Numbered from the stretch's first letter, positions 52,845-63,005 are shown. The stretch: DNA of 64,000 nt from Pseudarthrobacter raffinosi (GCF_023913735.1 NZ_JAMXBH010000012.1:1-64000), one strand, 5' to 3'. Notes: generated by a model from the sequence alone, not told the origin. Numbers and translations are program-made.

Positions 52845-54268
52845 GCATCGAACAGACCGACGCAACAGCCAAGACGGCCGAATCCCTGCCGCAGCTGGAC
52901 CGGACCTTGCAGGCTTCCGCCAAACCGCCGGTGCGGATCGTCCACCTGGGACTCGGTGCCTTCCACCGCTCGCACCAGGCCTGGTACACCAGCCAGGCCA
53001 GCGACGCCGCCGGCTGGGGTATTGCGGCTTTCACCGGCCGCCGCCCGGATGCTGCCCTGGCCCTTGCCGAGCAGGACGGCCTCTTTACGCTCGTGGAGCG
53101 CGCTGACAGCGGAGACTCGTTCGCCGTCCTCGGCAGCATCGTTGAAGCGGTCGACGGCGCGAACGTGCAGCGGCTCGCAGAGCTCGTTTCGGCACCGGCC
53201 ACCGCCATGGTCACCCTGACGGTCACCGAAGCGGCGTACCGCCTCGGTGCCGACGGACAGCTGGACACTACGGCGCCCGACGTCGCCGGCGACCTTGCGC
53301 TGCTGGCTTCCGGCAGCGGAAACCCGTCGACGCCGCTGGGCCGGCTGGTCTTCGCCCTCGCCGCGCGCCGGGCTGCGGGAGCCGGGCCGCTCGCCGTTGT
53401 CTGCTGCGACAACCTCGCCAACAACGGCACGGTAGCCCGCAACGCCGTGGCGGGCCTGGCACGGGCCTGGGACGCGGAGCTCGCTGCCTGGGTCGAGGAA
53501 AACGTCAGTTTTGTCAGCACGTCCGTGGACCGCATCACGCCGCGCACCACGGAAGCGGACATCGCCGCCGTCGAGGCCGCCTGCGGCTACCGCGACAACT
53601 CGCCTGTAGTGGCAGAGCCTTTCACCAACTGGGTGCTCAGCGGCGATTTCCCGGCCGGCCGTCCACGCTGGGAAGATGCCGGCGCGGTCTTCGTTGACCA
53701 CATCGAGCCTTACGAGAACCGCAAGCTGTGGCTTCTGAACGGCGCTCATTCCCTGCTGGCCTACGCCGGCCAGCTCCGCGGACACACCACGGTGGCGCAG
53801 GCCCTCGCGGACCCGCAGTGCCTGACCGCCGTCGAAAGCTTCTGGGACGAAGCCGAGGCGAACCTGTCCGGCGCCGCGGCCGGTGGCGCGGACCTGCAGA
53901 TCCCGGCGTACCGCGCTGCCCTGCTGGCCCGCTTCAGCAATGCGCGCATTGCCCACCACCTGGCCCAGATCGCCATGGACGGCAGCACCAAGCTGCGCAT
54001 GCGGGCCGTGCCTGTCCTCTTGGCCGAACGGGCCCAGGGCAGGTCCGGTGCCGCTGCAGCGCTGATGATCGCGGCCTGGATTGATTTCAGCGCCGCGGCC
54101 GAGACGTTCCAGGATCCGCTGGCAACTGAAGTGGCCGCGGCCAACCAGCTGGAAGGCGCAGAGCGCGTGCGGGCGGTCCTGGCGCTGGTGGATCCTGCCG
54201 TCGCAGCGGACGACGCCGTCGTGGAACTCGTTTCCGGCCTGCTCGGCACATTCCCGGCGGACGCCTAA
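52841..54268 (+). CDS. uxuB: Fructuronate reductase (mannitol dehydrogenase family)
   Basis: A 475-residue NAD-dependent long-chain polyol dehydrogenase. Cofactor region VRIVHLGLGAFHRSHQAWYT, and the family signature RKLWLLNGAHSLLAYAG with catalytic Lys, Asn and His. After UxaC, reduction of D-fructuronate to D-mannonate is the natural role; tagaturonate or another ketose is possible. It starts at GTG within the uxaC stop. Confidence 0.9.
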   Translation: MSIEQTDATAKTAESLPQLDRTLQASAKPPVRIVHLGLGAFHRSHQAWYTSQASDAAGWGIAAFTGRRPDAALALAEQDGLFTLVERADSGDSFAVLGSIVEAVDGANVQRLAELVSAPATAMVTLTVTEAAYRLGADGQLDTTAPDVAGDLALLASGSGNPSTPLGRLVFALAARRAAGAGPLAVVCCDNLANNGTVARNAVAGLARAWDAELAAWVEENVSFVSTSVDRITPRTTEADIAAVEAACGYRDNSPVVAEPFTNWVLSGDFPAGRPRWEDAGAVFVDHIEPYENRKLWLLNGAHSLLAYAGQLRGHTTVAQALADPQCLTAVESFWDEAEANLSGAAAGGADLQIPAYRAALLARFSNARIAHHLAQIAMDGSTKLRMRAVPVLLAERAQGRSGAAAALMIAAWIDFSAAAETFQDPLATEVAAANQLEGAERVRAVLALVDPAVAADDAVVELVSGLLGTFPADA

Positions 54269-54306
54269 GAATCACGCTCCAGCAGCCCTTCTGCTTCATA
54301 AAGAAC

Positions 54307-54348
54307 AGCACTGCCCGGTCCAGGCGCCTGGACCGGGCAGTGCTGTTT
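54307..54348 (+). terminator. Terminator after uxaC-uxuB
   Basis: A perfect 19-bp palindrome with no spacer (54307-54325, 54326-54344) followed by GTTTC. Long GC stem and position after the stop fit a transcription end. Confidence 0.75.
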
Positions 54349-54387
54349 CGATGACCTGCAGTTACATGAAGTTTCAACAGAAATTCA

Positions 54388-54426
54388 TGGCAACCGCTTG
54401 CCATTTTATTGCCAAGTGACTAGGAT
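54388..54426 (+). promoter_or_regulatory. LacI operator-promoter 4
   Basis: Operator TGGCAACCGCTTGCCA (54388-54403). Its right end TTGCCA is the -35 (54398-54403), then 17 bp and -10 TAGGAT (54421-54426). It drives the symporter/manD/fusion operon. Confidence 0.78.
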
Positions 54427-54568
54427 TACAGGCAGAGAGAAAAACACTGCGATACGCCCGTCGGAGGCGGATTCTGCCGGCTCCAGCATCGCCAAAGATT
54501 CACCGCTTCATAGCATTTCAATAATTTTCGCTGGCCAACACGGCGGCAAGGGTAAAGGAGCCCAATTC

Positions 54569-56002
54569 ATGAAAAAGCTAAACAAGCTCAGCATCATCGG
54601 CTATGGCGCCGGCGATGCAGCCAACAACCTCGCATTCACCACCGCCACCATGTTCCTGTTGGTGTACTACACGGACGTTGCCGGCATCTCCGCCGCGGCT
54701 GCCGGAACCCTGCTGCTCGTGGTCAGGCTCTTTGACGCTTTCGCTGATGTCTTCGCCGGCCGGATCGTTGACCGGACCTACAGCAAGCGCTTCGGTAAGT
54801 TCCGGCCCTTCATCATGTTCGGCTCCATCCCGCTGCTCCTGCTGAGCGTGGCAACGTTCTCCATTCCGCAGCTGGGTGAATCCGGCACACTGCTGTACGC
54901 CTACGTCACCTACGCCGCCCTAGGCCTTGCCTACAGCCTCGTGAACATTCCGTACGGCTCGCTGGCCGGCGCCATGACGCAGGATCCGGGAGAGCGCGCC
55001 AAGCTGGGTTCGGCCCGCATGGTGGGCGCCCTGCTGGTGGGCTCTTCGCTGGGTATCTTCGTTGCGCCGCTGATCAAGCCCGGTGCCGATCTCCAGTCGA
55101 CGTTCACCACCATCACCCTGGTGTTTGTGGTCATCGGGGCGGCGCTGTACTTCTTCACCGCATTGACCGCCAAGGAACGCGTGCACCGCGCCGTCCCCAA
55201 GGTGACGTTCAAGCAGAGCGTGGACACGCTCAAAGGCAACAAGCCCCTCTTGATGCTGTGCCTGAGCTCCTTCTTCTTCCTCTCCGGCTACCTCGCCCTG
55301 ACCTCCGTGCAGCTGTACTACCTGCGCGACGTCCTGGGCCGCCTGGACCTATACCCCGTACTGTCCATCATCCAGCTGGCGCTCACCTTCTTCCTGGCCG
55401 CCTTTATGCCCAAACTTGTCCGTAACGTCGGCAAGAAGAGCGTCTACATCTACTCTTCGCTGGTCACTGTCCTCGGCGGTGCGATCATCTTCTTCGCCCC
55501 GGCCGGCCAGGTCTGGATGGGCTTTACCGGCCTCGTGGTCAGCCTGGTGGGCGTCCTTGCCGTCAACATCGTGGTGTGGGCGCTGGAAGCCGACACTGTG
55601 GAGTACGGCGAATGGCGGACCGGTGTCCGCACCGAAGGAATCACGTACGCCCTGTTCTCCTTCACGCGGAAATCCGGACAGGCTGTGGGCGGCGCCCTGG
55701 CCGCGTACGCCCTGGCGCTGGGCGGCTACAAGTCCGGAGCGGCCCAGACCGCGGACGCCCTGTTCGGCATTCAGATCGCCGCGGGCGCAATCCCTGCCGT
55801 GCTGACTATCCTTGCCGTATTAGTAATGTCCAAGTACACGCTGACCGACGCCAAGCACGCGGAGATCCTCAAGGAGATCCAGGAACGCCGGACCAAAACT
55901 GTGGGCGCCGGCGAAGCCGCTGACGCCAGCACCACTACTGACGCCAGCACCACCGCTGATGCTGGCACCCCGGTTGGCGCCGGCAAAACTGCCGGCCACT
56001 AA
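54569..56002 (+). CDS. GPH-type glycoside/hexuronide symporter
   Basis: A 477-residue transporter with about twelve membrane helices of the glycoside-pentoside-hexuronide:cation symporter family. It starts LNKLSIIGYGAGDAANNLAFTT and has LLLVVRLFDAFADVFAGRIVDRT in pieces. The last about 30 residues are Thr/Ala/Asp repeats (DASTTTDASTTADAG), encoded by repetitive DNA and likely a loose tail. Hexuronides or hexuronates are the probable load given the downstream mannonate dehydratase. AAAGGAG precedes ATG 54569. Confidence 0.9.
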   Translation: MKKLNKLSIIGYGAGDAANNLAFTTATMFLLVYYTDVAGISAAAAGTLLLVVRLFDAFADVFAGRIVDRTYSKRFGKFRPFIMFGSIPLLLLSVATFSIPQLGESGTLLYAYVTYAALGLAYSLVNIPYGSLAGAMTQDPGERAKLGSARMVGALLVGSSLGIFVAPLIKPGADLQSTFTTITLVFVVIGAALYFFTALTAKERVHRAVPKVTFKQSVDTLKGNKPLLMLCLSSFFFLSGYLALTSVQLYYLRDVLGRLDLYPVLSIIQLALTFFLAAFMPKLVRNVGKKSVYIYSSLVTVLGGAIIFFAPAGQVWMGFTGLVVSLVGVLAVNIVVWALEADTVEYGEWRTGVRTEGITYALFSFTRKSGQAVGGALAAYALALGGYKSGAAQTADALFGIQIAAGAIPAVLTILAVLVMSKYTLTDAKHAEILKEIQERRTKTVGAGEAADASTTTDASTTADAGTPVGAGKTAGH

Positions 56003-56047
56003 CTCCCAGCACCACAAACTGACCAGAAGTCCCCGAAAGGATCTGCC

Positions 56048-57277
56048 GTGAAAATCATTGCCGCTGAAGTCTTTGTGACAAGCCCGTCACGTAACTTCGT
56101 GACCCTGCGCATCACTACGGACGACGGGGTCACCGGCATCGGTGACGCCACGCTGAACGGCCGCGAACTGGCTGTTGCCGCCTACCTCAAAGAGCACGTG
56201 GCCCAGCTGCTGATCGGCAAGGATCCGCACAAGATCGAGGACACCTGGCAGTTCCTGTACCGCAGCTCCTACTGGCGCCGCGGGCCGGTCACCATGGCCG
56301 CAATCGCCGCCGTGGACATGGCCCTGTGGGACATCAAGGGCAAGATGGCGAACATGCCGGTCTACCAGCTCCTGGGCGGCGCTTCACGCAACGGCCTGCG
56401 CGCTTACGGCCACGCTTCCGGCGCTGACCTCGAGTCGCTGTTCGATTCAGTCCGTGAGCACCTGGAACTGGGTTACAAGTCCATCCGCATCCAGACCGCT
56501 GTCCCCGGCATCAAGGCCGTCTACGGTGTGGCCGCGCAGGCCCAGGCCTCGGGCGAACGCTACGACTACGAGCCCGCCGGCCGCGGCGCGTTCCCCCAGG
56601 AAGAGGACTGGGACACCCGCGCCTACCTGCGCCACCTGCCCACCGTCTTTGAAGCCGTGCGCAACGAGTTCGGCCCGGAAATCCCGCTGCTGCACGACGG
56701 CCACCACCGCATGACCCCCATCCAGGCCGCCAAGCTCGGCAAGGCCCTGGAACCGTACGACCTCTTCTGGCTCGAGGACTGCACCCCGGCCGAAAACCAG
56801 GAGGGCCTGCGCCTGGTCCGCCAGCACACCACCACCCCGCTGGCCATCGGTGAAATCTTCAACACCGTGTGGGACTACCAGACCCTCATCAAGGAACAGC
56901 TGATCGACTACGTCCGCGCAGCCTCCACCCACTTCGGCGGCATCTCCCCGCTGAAGAAGGTCATGGACTTCGCCGCCCAGTACCAGATCAAGTCCGGCTT
57001 CCACGGCCCCACGGACATTTCCCCGGTGGGCTTCGCCGCGCAGTTGCACGTTGGCTTGGCCATCCACAACTACGGCATCCAGGAATACATGCAGCACTCG
57101 GACAAGACCAACGAGGTCTTCGAGCAGTCCATGACCTTCAAGGACGGCTACCTGCACCCGGGCGACAAGCCCGGTATCGGCGTCGAATTCAACGAGGAAG
57201 CCGCGGCGGCGTACCCGTACCAGCAGGCGTACCTGCCGTACAACCGCCTGGTAGACGGAACGGTGCACGACTGGTGA
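56048..57277 (+). CDS. manD: D-mannonate dehydratase (enolase superfamily, ManD)
   Basis: A 409-residue enolase-superfamily enzyme that dehydrates D-mannonate to 2-keto-3-deoxy-D-gluconate. Metal ligands are D217 (LLHDGHHRM, with H219), E243 (FWLEDCTP) and E269 (AIGEIFN). The N-terminal capping domain and the segment [24 protein letters not shown] (in part) match the ManD/RspA subgroup. It replaces the unrelated UxuA in this pathway. Its stop overlaps the fusion gene's GTG by 4 bp. Confidence 0.93.
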   Translation: MKIIAAEVFVTSPSRNFVTLRITTDDGVTGIGDATLNGRELAVAAYLKEHVAQLLIGKDPHKIEDTWQFLYRSSYWRRGPVTMAAIAAVDMALWDIKGKMANMPVYQLLGGASRNGLRAYGHASGADLESLFDSVREHLELGYKSIRIQTAVPGIKAVYGVAAQAQASGERYDYEPAGRGAFPQEEDWDTRAYLRHLPTVFEAVRNEFGPEIPLLHDGHHRMTPIQAAKLGKALEPYDLFWLEDCTPAENQEGLRLVRQHTTTPLAIGEIFNTVWDYQTLIKEQLIDYVRAASTHFGGISPLKKVMDFAAQYQIKSGFHGPTDISPVGFAAQLHVGLAIHNYGIQEYMQHSDKTNEVFEQSMTFKDGYLHPGDKPGIGVEFNEEAAAAYPYQQAYLPYNRLVDGTVHDW

Positions 57278-59613
57278 CCGCCACTACATCGCCTTCCACA
57301 GCAGGAGGAGCTTCCGGCCCGCGCGTCATTGTTATGGGCGTCTCCGGCTGCGGCAAGACCACCATTGGTGACCTGGTGGCCCGCGAGCTGGGCGTTCAGT
57401 TCCTCGACGGCGATTCCCTCCACCCGGTGGAGAACGTCGCCAAGATGGCAGCGGGCACTCCGCTGACCGACGAGGACCGCTGGCCGTGGCTCGCCACGGT
57501 GGGCTTTGAACTGGCAGCTGCCAAGGGCGGCCTGGTTCTGGCCTGCTCGGCTCTTCGCCGCAGTTACCGCGACGCCATCCGCGCGCAGGCGCCGGGTACG
57601 GTGTTCCTGCACCTGCATGGCAGCAAAGAGGTTCTGAGGGCACGGACTGAAGGCCGCTCCGGGCACTTTATGCCGCCCGCGCTGCTGGAATCCCAGCTGG
57701 CCACCCTCGAAGCGTTGGAAGCCGATGAGGCAGGCATTGTGGTGGACATCGCCGCTCCAGTGGACCAGGTCGTGGCCGACGCGTTGGCCGGCATCGCAGC
57801 TGCGGTGACTGCCGCCGTCGGAAATTCCGCCGACGAAAGTGCCGCTGGTGCCGCTGGCACCCCAGTGCGCCAGTTCGACGTCGACCTCCAGGCCGCGCCG
57901 TTCAACCTCGATGACGCAGCGATCACCTGGGTGAACACCACCCTGGAATCGATGACGCTTGAGGAGAAGATCGGGCAGCTGTTCATCAACCACAACAACG
58001 ATTACTCCCCGGAGTACCTCGACGGTGTGCTGGAGAATTTCCATGTGGGCGGCATGCGTTACCGGCCAGGCCCCTCCGCTGCCGTGCAGGAACACATCCG
58101 GCACGCGCAGTCGAAGTCCAAGGTGCCGCTGCTGGTGGCGTCCAACCCGGAAATGGGCGGCGCCGGAAGCTGCGACGACGGCACGTTTGTGTCCACGCAC
58201 CTGCAGGCAGGCTCGCACCCGGACAAGTCCATCGCACGCCGGATGGGGCAGGTTGCCGGCGTTGAAACCGCAGCCCTGGGCTGCAACTGGGCCTTCGCCC
58301 CGATCGTGGACATCCACTACAACTGGCGGAACACGGTCATCTCCACCCGGGCCTTCGGCAACACGCCGGAGATCGTGGTGGAACGGGCCAAGGAATACTT
58401 CGACGGCATCAGTGAATCTCCCACGGCCTGCGCCATGAAGCACTTCCCGGGCGACGGCATGGACGAGCGCGACCAGCACGTGGTCACGTCGTACAACACG
58501 CTCGGTTACGACGAGTGGAACAAGACGTATGGCCACGTGTACCGCGAAATGATCGGGCACGGCGTGCAGTCCATCATGATCGGGCACATCGGTGCGCCGG
58601 AGCTTTCCCGGCACTTCCGCCCGGGCCTCGCGGACAAGGACATCCTGCCCGCAACCCTGGCCCCGGAACTGCTCCAGGACCTGCTGCGCGGCGAACTCGG
58701 CTTCAACGGGCTCATCCTCACGGACGCCTCGCAGATGATCGGGCTCACCCAGGCCATGAAGCGCAAAGACCTGGTTCCTGCGACGATTGCCGCGGGTTGC
58801 GACATGTTCCTGTTCTTCCGCAACGCCGACGAAGACTTCCAGTACATGCTGGACGGCTACAAGTCCGGCGTTATCACCGAGCAGCGCCTGCATGACGCCC
58901 TGCGCCGCATCCTGGCCCTCAAGGCCTCGCTGGGGCTGCACCTGAAGGCACGCAACGAACTGGTTCCGCCGGTGGAAGCCCTGGCGAAGATCGGCAGCGC
59001 GGAGCACCGCGCCGTCGCCGCAGAGATCGCGGACAAGACCGTCACCCTGGTCAAGGACACCGCGAACAACCTGCCCATCCGGCCGGAGACGCACAAACGG
59101 ATCCGCCTGTACGGCATCTCCGGCGGCCCGGACTTCACCATGGCGGACCCGCTGGCCTACCTGGACACGGTCAAGGACGAACTGGAAAAAGCCGGCTTCG
59201 AGGTGCACCTGTTCAAAACCGCCGCTCAGCGCGAAGCCGCGGGGGAGACTGGCGTGAACTTCATGTCGGTCATCTCCGAGGAAGCCACCGGCGACTACGC
59301 GGACAAGTACGACGCCGCGTTTGTCTTCGCGAACGTCAAGGGCTTTGCCCAGGAAGCGGCAATCCGGATCAAGTGGTCCACCCCGATGGCCGCGGAAATC
59401 CCTTGGTACGTTACCGAGGTTCCCACGGTGTTTGTGTCGCTGAACCAGCCCAACCACCTCATCGACGTGCCGATGGTCAAGACCGCCATCCACGCCCATG
59501 CGGGAACTGTGGAGGCCATCCGCGCCACCATCGAGAAGATCATGGGCAAGTCTGAGTTCCAGGGGACATTCAACGAGAATGTCTTCTGCGAATCCTTCGA
59601 CACCCGGCTCTAG
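57274..59613 (+). CDS. Gluconokinase fused to a GH3 glycosidase
   Basis: A 779-residue two-domain protein. Residues 17-175 are a complete GntK-type gluconate kinase: P-loop GVSGCGKTT (22-30), [22 protein letters not shown] in pieces, [11 protein letters not shown] and [12 protein letters not shown]. An Ala-rich linker (about 175-207) follows. Residues 210-779 are a GH3 glycoside hydrolase with KHFPGDG (389-395) and the likely nucleophile D484 in LTDASQM, then the second GH3 domain. No signal peptide, so it works on imported substrates. Frame is continuous, with no start site at the junction. GTG 57274 overlaps the manD stop. Confidence 0.88.
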   Translation: MTATTSPSTAGGASGPRVIVMGVSGCGKTTIGDLVARELGVQFLDGDSLHPVENVAKMAAGTPLTDEDRWPWLATVGFELAAAKGGLVLACSALRRSYRDAIRAQAPGTVFLHLHGSKEVLRARTEGRSGHFMPPALLESQLATLEALEADEAGIVVDIAAPVDQVVADALAGIAAAVTAAVGNSADESAAGAAGTPVRQFDVDLQAAPFNLDDAAITWVNTTLESMTLEEKIGQLFINHNNDYSPEYLDGVLENFHVGGMRYRPGPSAAVQEHIRHAQSKSKVPLLVASNPEMGGAGSCDDGTFVSTHLQAGSHPDKSIARRMGQVAGVETAALGCNWAFAPIVDIHYNWRNTVISTRAFGNTPEIVVERAKEYFDGISESPTACAMKHFPGDGMDERDQHVVTSYNTLGYDEWNKTYGHVYREMIGHGVQSIMIGHIGAPELSRHFRPGLADKDILPATLAPELLQDLLRGELGFNGLILTDASQMIGLTQAMKRKDLVPATIAAGCDMFLFFRNADEDFQYMLDGYKSGVITEQRLHDALRRILALKASLGLHLKARNELVPPVEALAKIGSAEHRAVAAEIADKTVTLVKDTANNLPIRPETHKRIRLYGISGGPDFTMADPLAYLDTVKDELEKAGFEVHLFKTAAQREAAGETGVNFMSVISEEATGDYADKYDAAFVFANVKGFAQEAAIRIKWSTPMAAEIPWYVTEVPTVFVSLNQPNHLIDVPMVKTAIHAHAGTVEAIRATIEKIMGKSEFQGTFNENVFCESFDTRL

Positions 59614-59655
59614 GGTTATCGCTGGGGTTCTAGACTGACGACTCGCAGACGGACT

Positions 59656-59690
59656 GGCGCTACGCGGATACGCGTAGCGCCGTTCCTTTT
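59656..59690 (+). terminator. Rho-independent terminator after the fusion gene
   Basis: A perfect 11-bp stem (59656-59666, 59671-59681) with loop GATA, followed by TTCCTTTT. Confidence 0.9.
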
Positions 59691-59740
59691 CTGCGTCACA
59701 GGGCCATTTCCGCGTCGAGGCCTCCAGTAAACTGGACACC

Positions 59741-60322
59741 ATGACTGCCACCCCTGATGCTGCTTCCAACACTGCTGCCCGTGCCCGCCTGCTGGAACTG
59801 ATCAAGGAACTTGCCGTGGTCCGCGGCAAGGTGATCCTCTCCAGCGGTGCCGAGGCCGACTACTACATCGACCTGCGCCGCATCACGCTGCACCATGAGG
59901 CCTCCAAGCTGGTGGGACAGGTCATGCTGTCACTGACGGACGACGCCGGAATCGACTTTGAGTGCGCCGGTGGCCTGACCATGGGTGCTGACCCCGTGGG
60001 CACCGCCGTTATGCACGCTGCGGTGGACGCCGGCCGCACCGTGGACGCGTTTGTGGTCCGCAAAGCCCAGAAGTCCTACGGCATGGGCCGCCAGGTTGAA
60101 GGTCCGTCGGTTGACGGCCGCAAGGTCCTGGTGCTGGAGGATACGTCCACCACCGGCGGCTCCGCCCTCACCGCTGTTGAGGGTGTCCGGAAAGCCGGCG
60201 GCAACGTGGTGGCCGTGGCCGTCATCGTGGACCGGGACACCGGTGCCAAGGAAAAGATCGAAGCCGAGACCGGCGTGCCCTACCTGTTCGCCTTCGGCAA
60301 GGACGAGCTGGGCCTCTCCTAG
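59741..60322 (+). CDS. pyrE: Orotate phosphoribosyltransferase
   Basis: A 193-residue pyrimidine-synthesis enzyme. The PRPP-binding motif is VLVLEDTSTTGGSALTAVE; the N-terminal GKVILSSGAEADYYIDLRR and the flexible-loop FVVRKAQKSYGMGRQVEG are characteristic of PyrE. No Shine-Dalgarno sequence is seen, and a -10-like TAAACT (59728-59733) lies 7 nt before the ATG, so a leaderless message is possible. Confidence 0.95.
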   Translation: MTATPDAASNTAARARLLELIKELAVVRGKVILSSGAEADYYIDLRRITLHHEASKLVGQVMLSLTDDAGIDFECAGGLTMGADPVGTAVMHAAVDAGRTVDAFVVRKAQKSYGMGRQVEGPSVDGRKVLVLEDTSTTGGSALTAVEGVRKAGGNVVAVAVIVDRDTGAKEKIEAETGVPYLFAFGKDELGLS

Positions 60323-60392
60323 CGGGTTCACGCCAGGGGTTACACGGCGCCGGGGTTGCAGCGGCGGCTTCCGCTGTGGCTACGGTAGAGGT

Positions 60393-61433
60393 GTGCCGTA
60401 CAGGGGGGAAGCAGATCCGCAGGAACAGCCAGGTGCTCATCAAGCCCGACTGCTGGCCAATGCCGCCGCACTCAAGCGGTTTTCGCGCCGCGGGTTCCTG
60501 GCCGGCACGGGCGCCTCGGCCCTGCTGGCGGCGGACATGCTGGTCACCCGCCATGTCCAGGCGGAGCGGCAGGTCAACCGGATACTGCAGGTCGCGGACG
60601 ACTTCGCCGACGCCTACTACCCGAACGCCAGCTGGTTCCTCTTCCCCGGCTACAAGACAAGCTGGGAAGAGGCGCTCTGGATCCTGAACGCAATGCGTGG
60701 TGCGCTGAACAAGCGCGGCCAGCTGGCCGCCGTCGGCTATTCCAACCTAGGGCTGGACATCGATGAGGTGGTGATCGCCGTCATCGAACACGTCCGGGCG
60801 AAAAAGCTGACCAAGCTTTTTTTCTACGGCCACAGCTTCGGCGGCATGGTGGCCACCCAGGTGGCAGCGCGGCTCCGGGAATTCCACGGCGTGGAGGTGG
60901 ATTTCATCCTGCTGGACTCCAGCCCCTACAGCCGGAGCGACGTGCTGGACGAGAGCTGGTTCGACGGCGTGGTGTTCCTGTACGAGAGCGGCTTCCGGGT
61001 CCCGTCCGTGGTCCGCGGCAGCTACGAACTGGGGGAGCGCGTCATCCACAAGGACGAGCGGACCTGGCGGCAGATCCTGGACCAGACCATGGAGCAGCTG
61101 TCCCCGATCGCCCCGTCCAGTGTGCTCATCCAGTCCGAGTCGGCCTACATCTACCACTTCGACGGAAACCGGTTTGTGGACAAGCTCGGCGCGACGCGGA
61201 TGGCGTACATCGGCAACCCGAAAGACCGCACGGTCCGTTACCAGACGGCCAAGGACGCGTGGTCGGCAGCGTTCCAACCCCACATGGTCTCCATGGACCT
61301 GCAAACGGACGGGGCCCTGCCGGCGCACGCGAGCCCGGGCTGGAATCCGCTCATCTACCGGCCCATCGTGGAGCGGCTGATGGACGACTTTTTCCCGCTG
61401 CCCCGCGGTGGCTCGAAGGTGACGGTCTTCTAG
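60393..61433 (+). CDS. Alpha/beta hydrolase with twin-arginine-like N-terminus
   Basis: A 346-residue alpha/beta hydrolase-fold protein. The nucleophile elbow is FFYGHSFGGMVA. The N-terminal region has FSRRGFLAGTGASALLAADM, a twin-arginine-type signal, though it begins about 29 residues in, so either a later start is used or the protein has a long leader. The strand-6 region FILLDSSPYSRSD follows. GTG 60393 is the chosen start. Substrate unknown. Its stop overlaps the convergent HAD gene by 4 bp. Confidence 0.75.
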   Translation: MPYRGEADPQEQPGAHQARLLANAAALKRFSRRGFLAGTGASALLAADMLVTRHVQAERQVNRILQVADDFADAYYPNASWFLFPGYKTSWEEALWILNAMRGALNKRGQLAAVGYSNLGLDIDEVVIAVIEHVRAKKLTKLFFYGHSFGGMVATQVAARLREFHGVEVDFILLDSSPYSRSDVLDESWFDGVVFLYESGFRVPSVVRGSYELGERVIHKDERTWRQILDQTMEQLSPIAPSSVLIQSESAYIYHFDGNRFVDKLGATRMAYIGNPKDRTVRYQTAKDAWSAAFQPHMVSMDLQTDGALPAHASPGWNPLIYRPIVERLMDDFFPLPRGGSKVTVF

Positions 61434-62260
61434 ATCTGGTTCTTCAGGTCGGCCACGGAGTCCAGCACCTGGTTGGGCCGGAACGGGTAGGCGGCAATGT
61501 CTTCGCGCTGCGTAATGCCGCTGAGGACCAGGACCGTGTGCAGGCCTGCCTCCATGCCGGCGATGATGTCGGTGTCCATCCGGTCCCCGATCATTGCCGT
61601 GGTCTCCGAGTGCGCATCGATCTGGTTCATGGCGGACCGGAACATCATGGGATTCGGTTTGCCCACAATGTACGGTTCCCGGCCGGTGGCCTTCGTGATG
61701 AGCGCTGCGATGGCGCCCGTCGCGGGCATCGGGCCGTCCTTGGACGGGCCGGTGGCGTCCGGGTTGGTGGCAATAAAGCGGGCCCCGGCCAGGATCAGGC
61801 GGATGGCCATGGTGATGGCCTCAAAGGAGTAGGTACGGGTTTCGCCGAGCACCACATAGTCCGGGTCCTGGTCGGTGAGGATAAAGCCTGCCTCGTGCAG
61901 CGCCGTCGTCAGCCCTGCCTCGCCGATGGTGTAGGCGCGGTTCCCGGAGCCGGAACCCCGCACCTGGTCCTTCAGGAAGGTGGCGGTGGCCAGCGCGGAC
62001 GTCCAGATGTTCTCCTCGGGGATCTCCAGCCCGGAGGCCCGCAGCCTGGCGGCCAGGTCGCGGGGCGTGAAGATCGAGTTGTTCGTCAGCACCAGGAACC
62101 GCTTGGACGTGTCCACCCAGCGCTGGATCAGTTCGGCGGCCCCTGGGACGGCATGATTTTCGTGGACGAGTACGCCGTCCATGTCTGTCAGCCAGCATTC
62201 GATCTCCTGGCCGCTGCGGTAAACCGCCGGTGAACCCTGTACCTGGTCTGCTTCTGCCAC
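61430..62260 (-). CDS. HAD-IIA family phosphatase (NagD-like)
   Basis: A 276-residue HAD hydrolase. The nucleophile motif is LTDMDGVLVHEN, motif II FLVLTNNS, and motifs III/IV are VGKPNPMMF and MIGDRMDTDIIAGMEAG. A C2-type cap lies between, as in NagD/PNPase-like phosphatases of sugar phosphates or nucleotides. GTG 62260 has GCGGAGGT upstream. Divergent from the RNA methyltransferase. Confidence 0.9.
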   Translation of the reverse strand: MAEADQVQGSPAVYRSGQEIECWLTDMDGVLVHENHAVPGAAELIQRWVDTSKRFLVLTNNSIFTPRDLAARLRASGLEIPEENIWTSALATATFLKDQVRGSGSGNRAYTIGEAGLTTALHEAGFILTDQDPDYVVLGETRTYSFEAITMAIRLILAGARFIATNPDATGPSKDGPMPATGAIAALITKATGREPYIVGKPNPMMFRSAMNQIDAHSETTAMIGDRMDTDIIAGMEAGLHTVLVLSGITQREDIAAYPFRPNQVLDSVADLKNQI

Positions 62261-62312
62261 GTTTACCTCCGCCGGTGATGAATGCTCCAGTGGTCCAGTC
62301 TAGTGTTGAGGC

Positions 62313-63005
62313 GTGAAACAAATGCCCGGAAACCCAGTCGAACCTCTTCCGATTCCAGCGGAGGAGCCAGCGCCCGAGGAGGCGCCGGAGCCAAAGGCGG
62401 AGGTCGGCGTCGGGCCCTGGGAGGGTTCGTGGCCGGAAGGTGACCACTGGGATCCGGACCTGCTCGCCGACGGCGACCGCCGCAATGTGGTGGACCAGTA
62501 CCGCTACTGGAAGCATGACGCGATCGTGGCGGACCTCGATTCGAAGCGGCACAACTTCCACATCGCCATCGAAAACTGGCAGCACGACCTCAACATCGGC
62601 ACCGTGGTGCGCACCGCCAACGCGTTCCTCGCCAAGGAAGTCCACATCATCGGACGACGCCGGTGGAACAGGCGCGGGGCGATGGTCACCGACCGTTACC
62701 AGCACGTCCGCCACCACCCGACCGTTGAGGACTTTGTGGTGTGGGCGCAGGGGGAGGGGCTCGCGATCATCGGGATCGACATCTTCCCGGATTCCGTGCC
62801 CCTGGAGACGTATGAGCTGCCCAAGGACTGCGTCCTGGTGTTCGGCCAGGAAGGGCCCGGGCTGACGCCGGAGGTCCACGAGGCGGCCCTTGCCACCCTG
62901 TCCATCGAGCAGTTCGGCTCCACGCGCTCCATCAACGCCGCCTCCGCCGCCGCGATCGCCATGCACGCCTGGATCCGCCGGCACGTTTTCAGCCAGCCCG
63001 TCTGA
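62313..63005 (+). CDS. SpoU/TrmH-family RNA 2'-O-methyltransferase
   Basis: A 230-residue enzyme. The first about 60 residues are Pro/Glu-rich. The SPOUT motifs are NWQHDLNIGTVVRTANAF (motif 1), DCVLVFGQEGPGLTPEV (motif 2) and STRSINAASAAAIAMHAW (motif 3), which form the AdoMet-binding knot. The target (tRNA or rRNA ribose) is not certain. GTG 62313 has GAGG close upstream; ATG 62322 is an alternative. Confidence 0.92.
   Translation: MKQMPGNPVEPLPIPAEEPAPEEAPEPKAEVGVGPWEGSWPEGDHWDPDLLADGDRRNVVDQYRYWKHDAIVADLDSKRHNFHIAIENWQHDLNIGTVVRTANAFLAKEVHIIGRRRWNRRGAMVTDRYQHVRHHPTVEDFVVWAQGEGLAIIGIDIFPDSVPLETYELPKDCVLVFGQEGPGLTPEVHEAALATLSIEQFGSTRSINAASAAAIAMHAWIRRHVFSQPV

Noticed and set aside
57148..59829. 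Very long open frame on the minus strand opposite manD and the kinase-GH3 fusion
   Set aside because: The encoded protein is rich in His, Arg, Val and Gly without any motif, as expected for the antisense of a high-GC gene. The plus strand carries clear enzyme domains.
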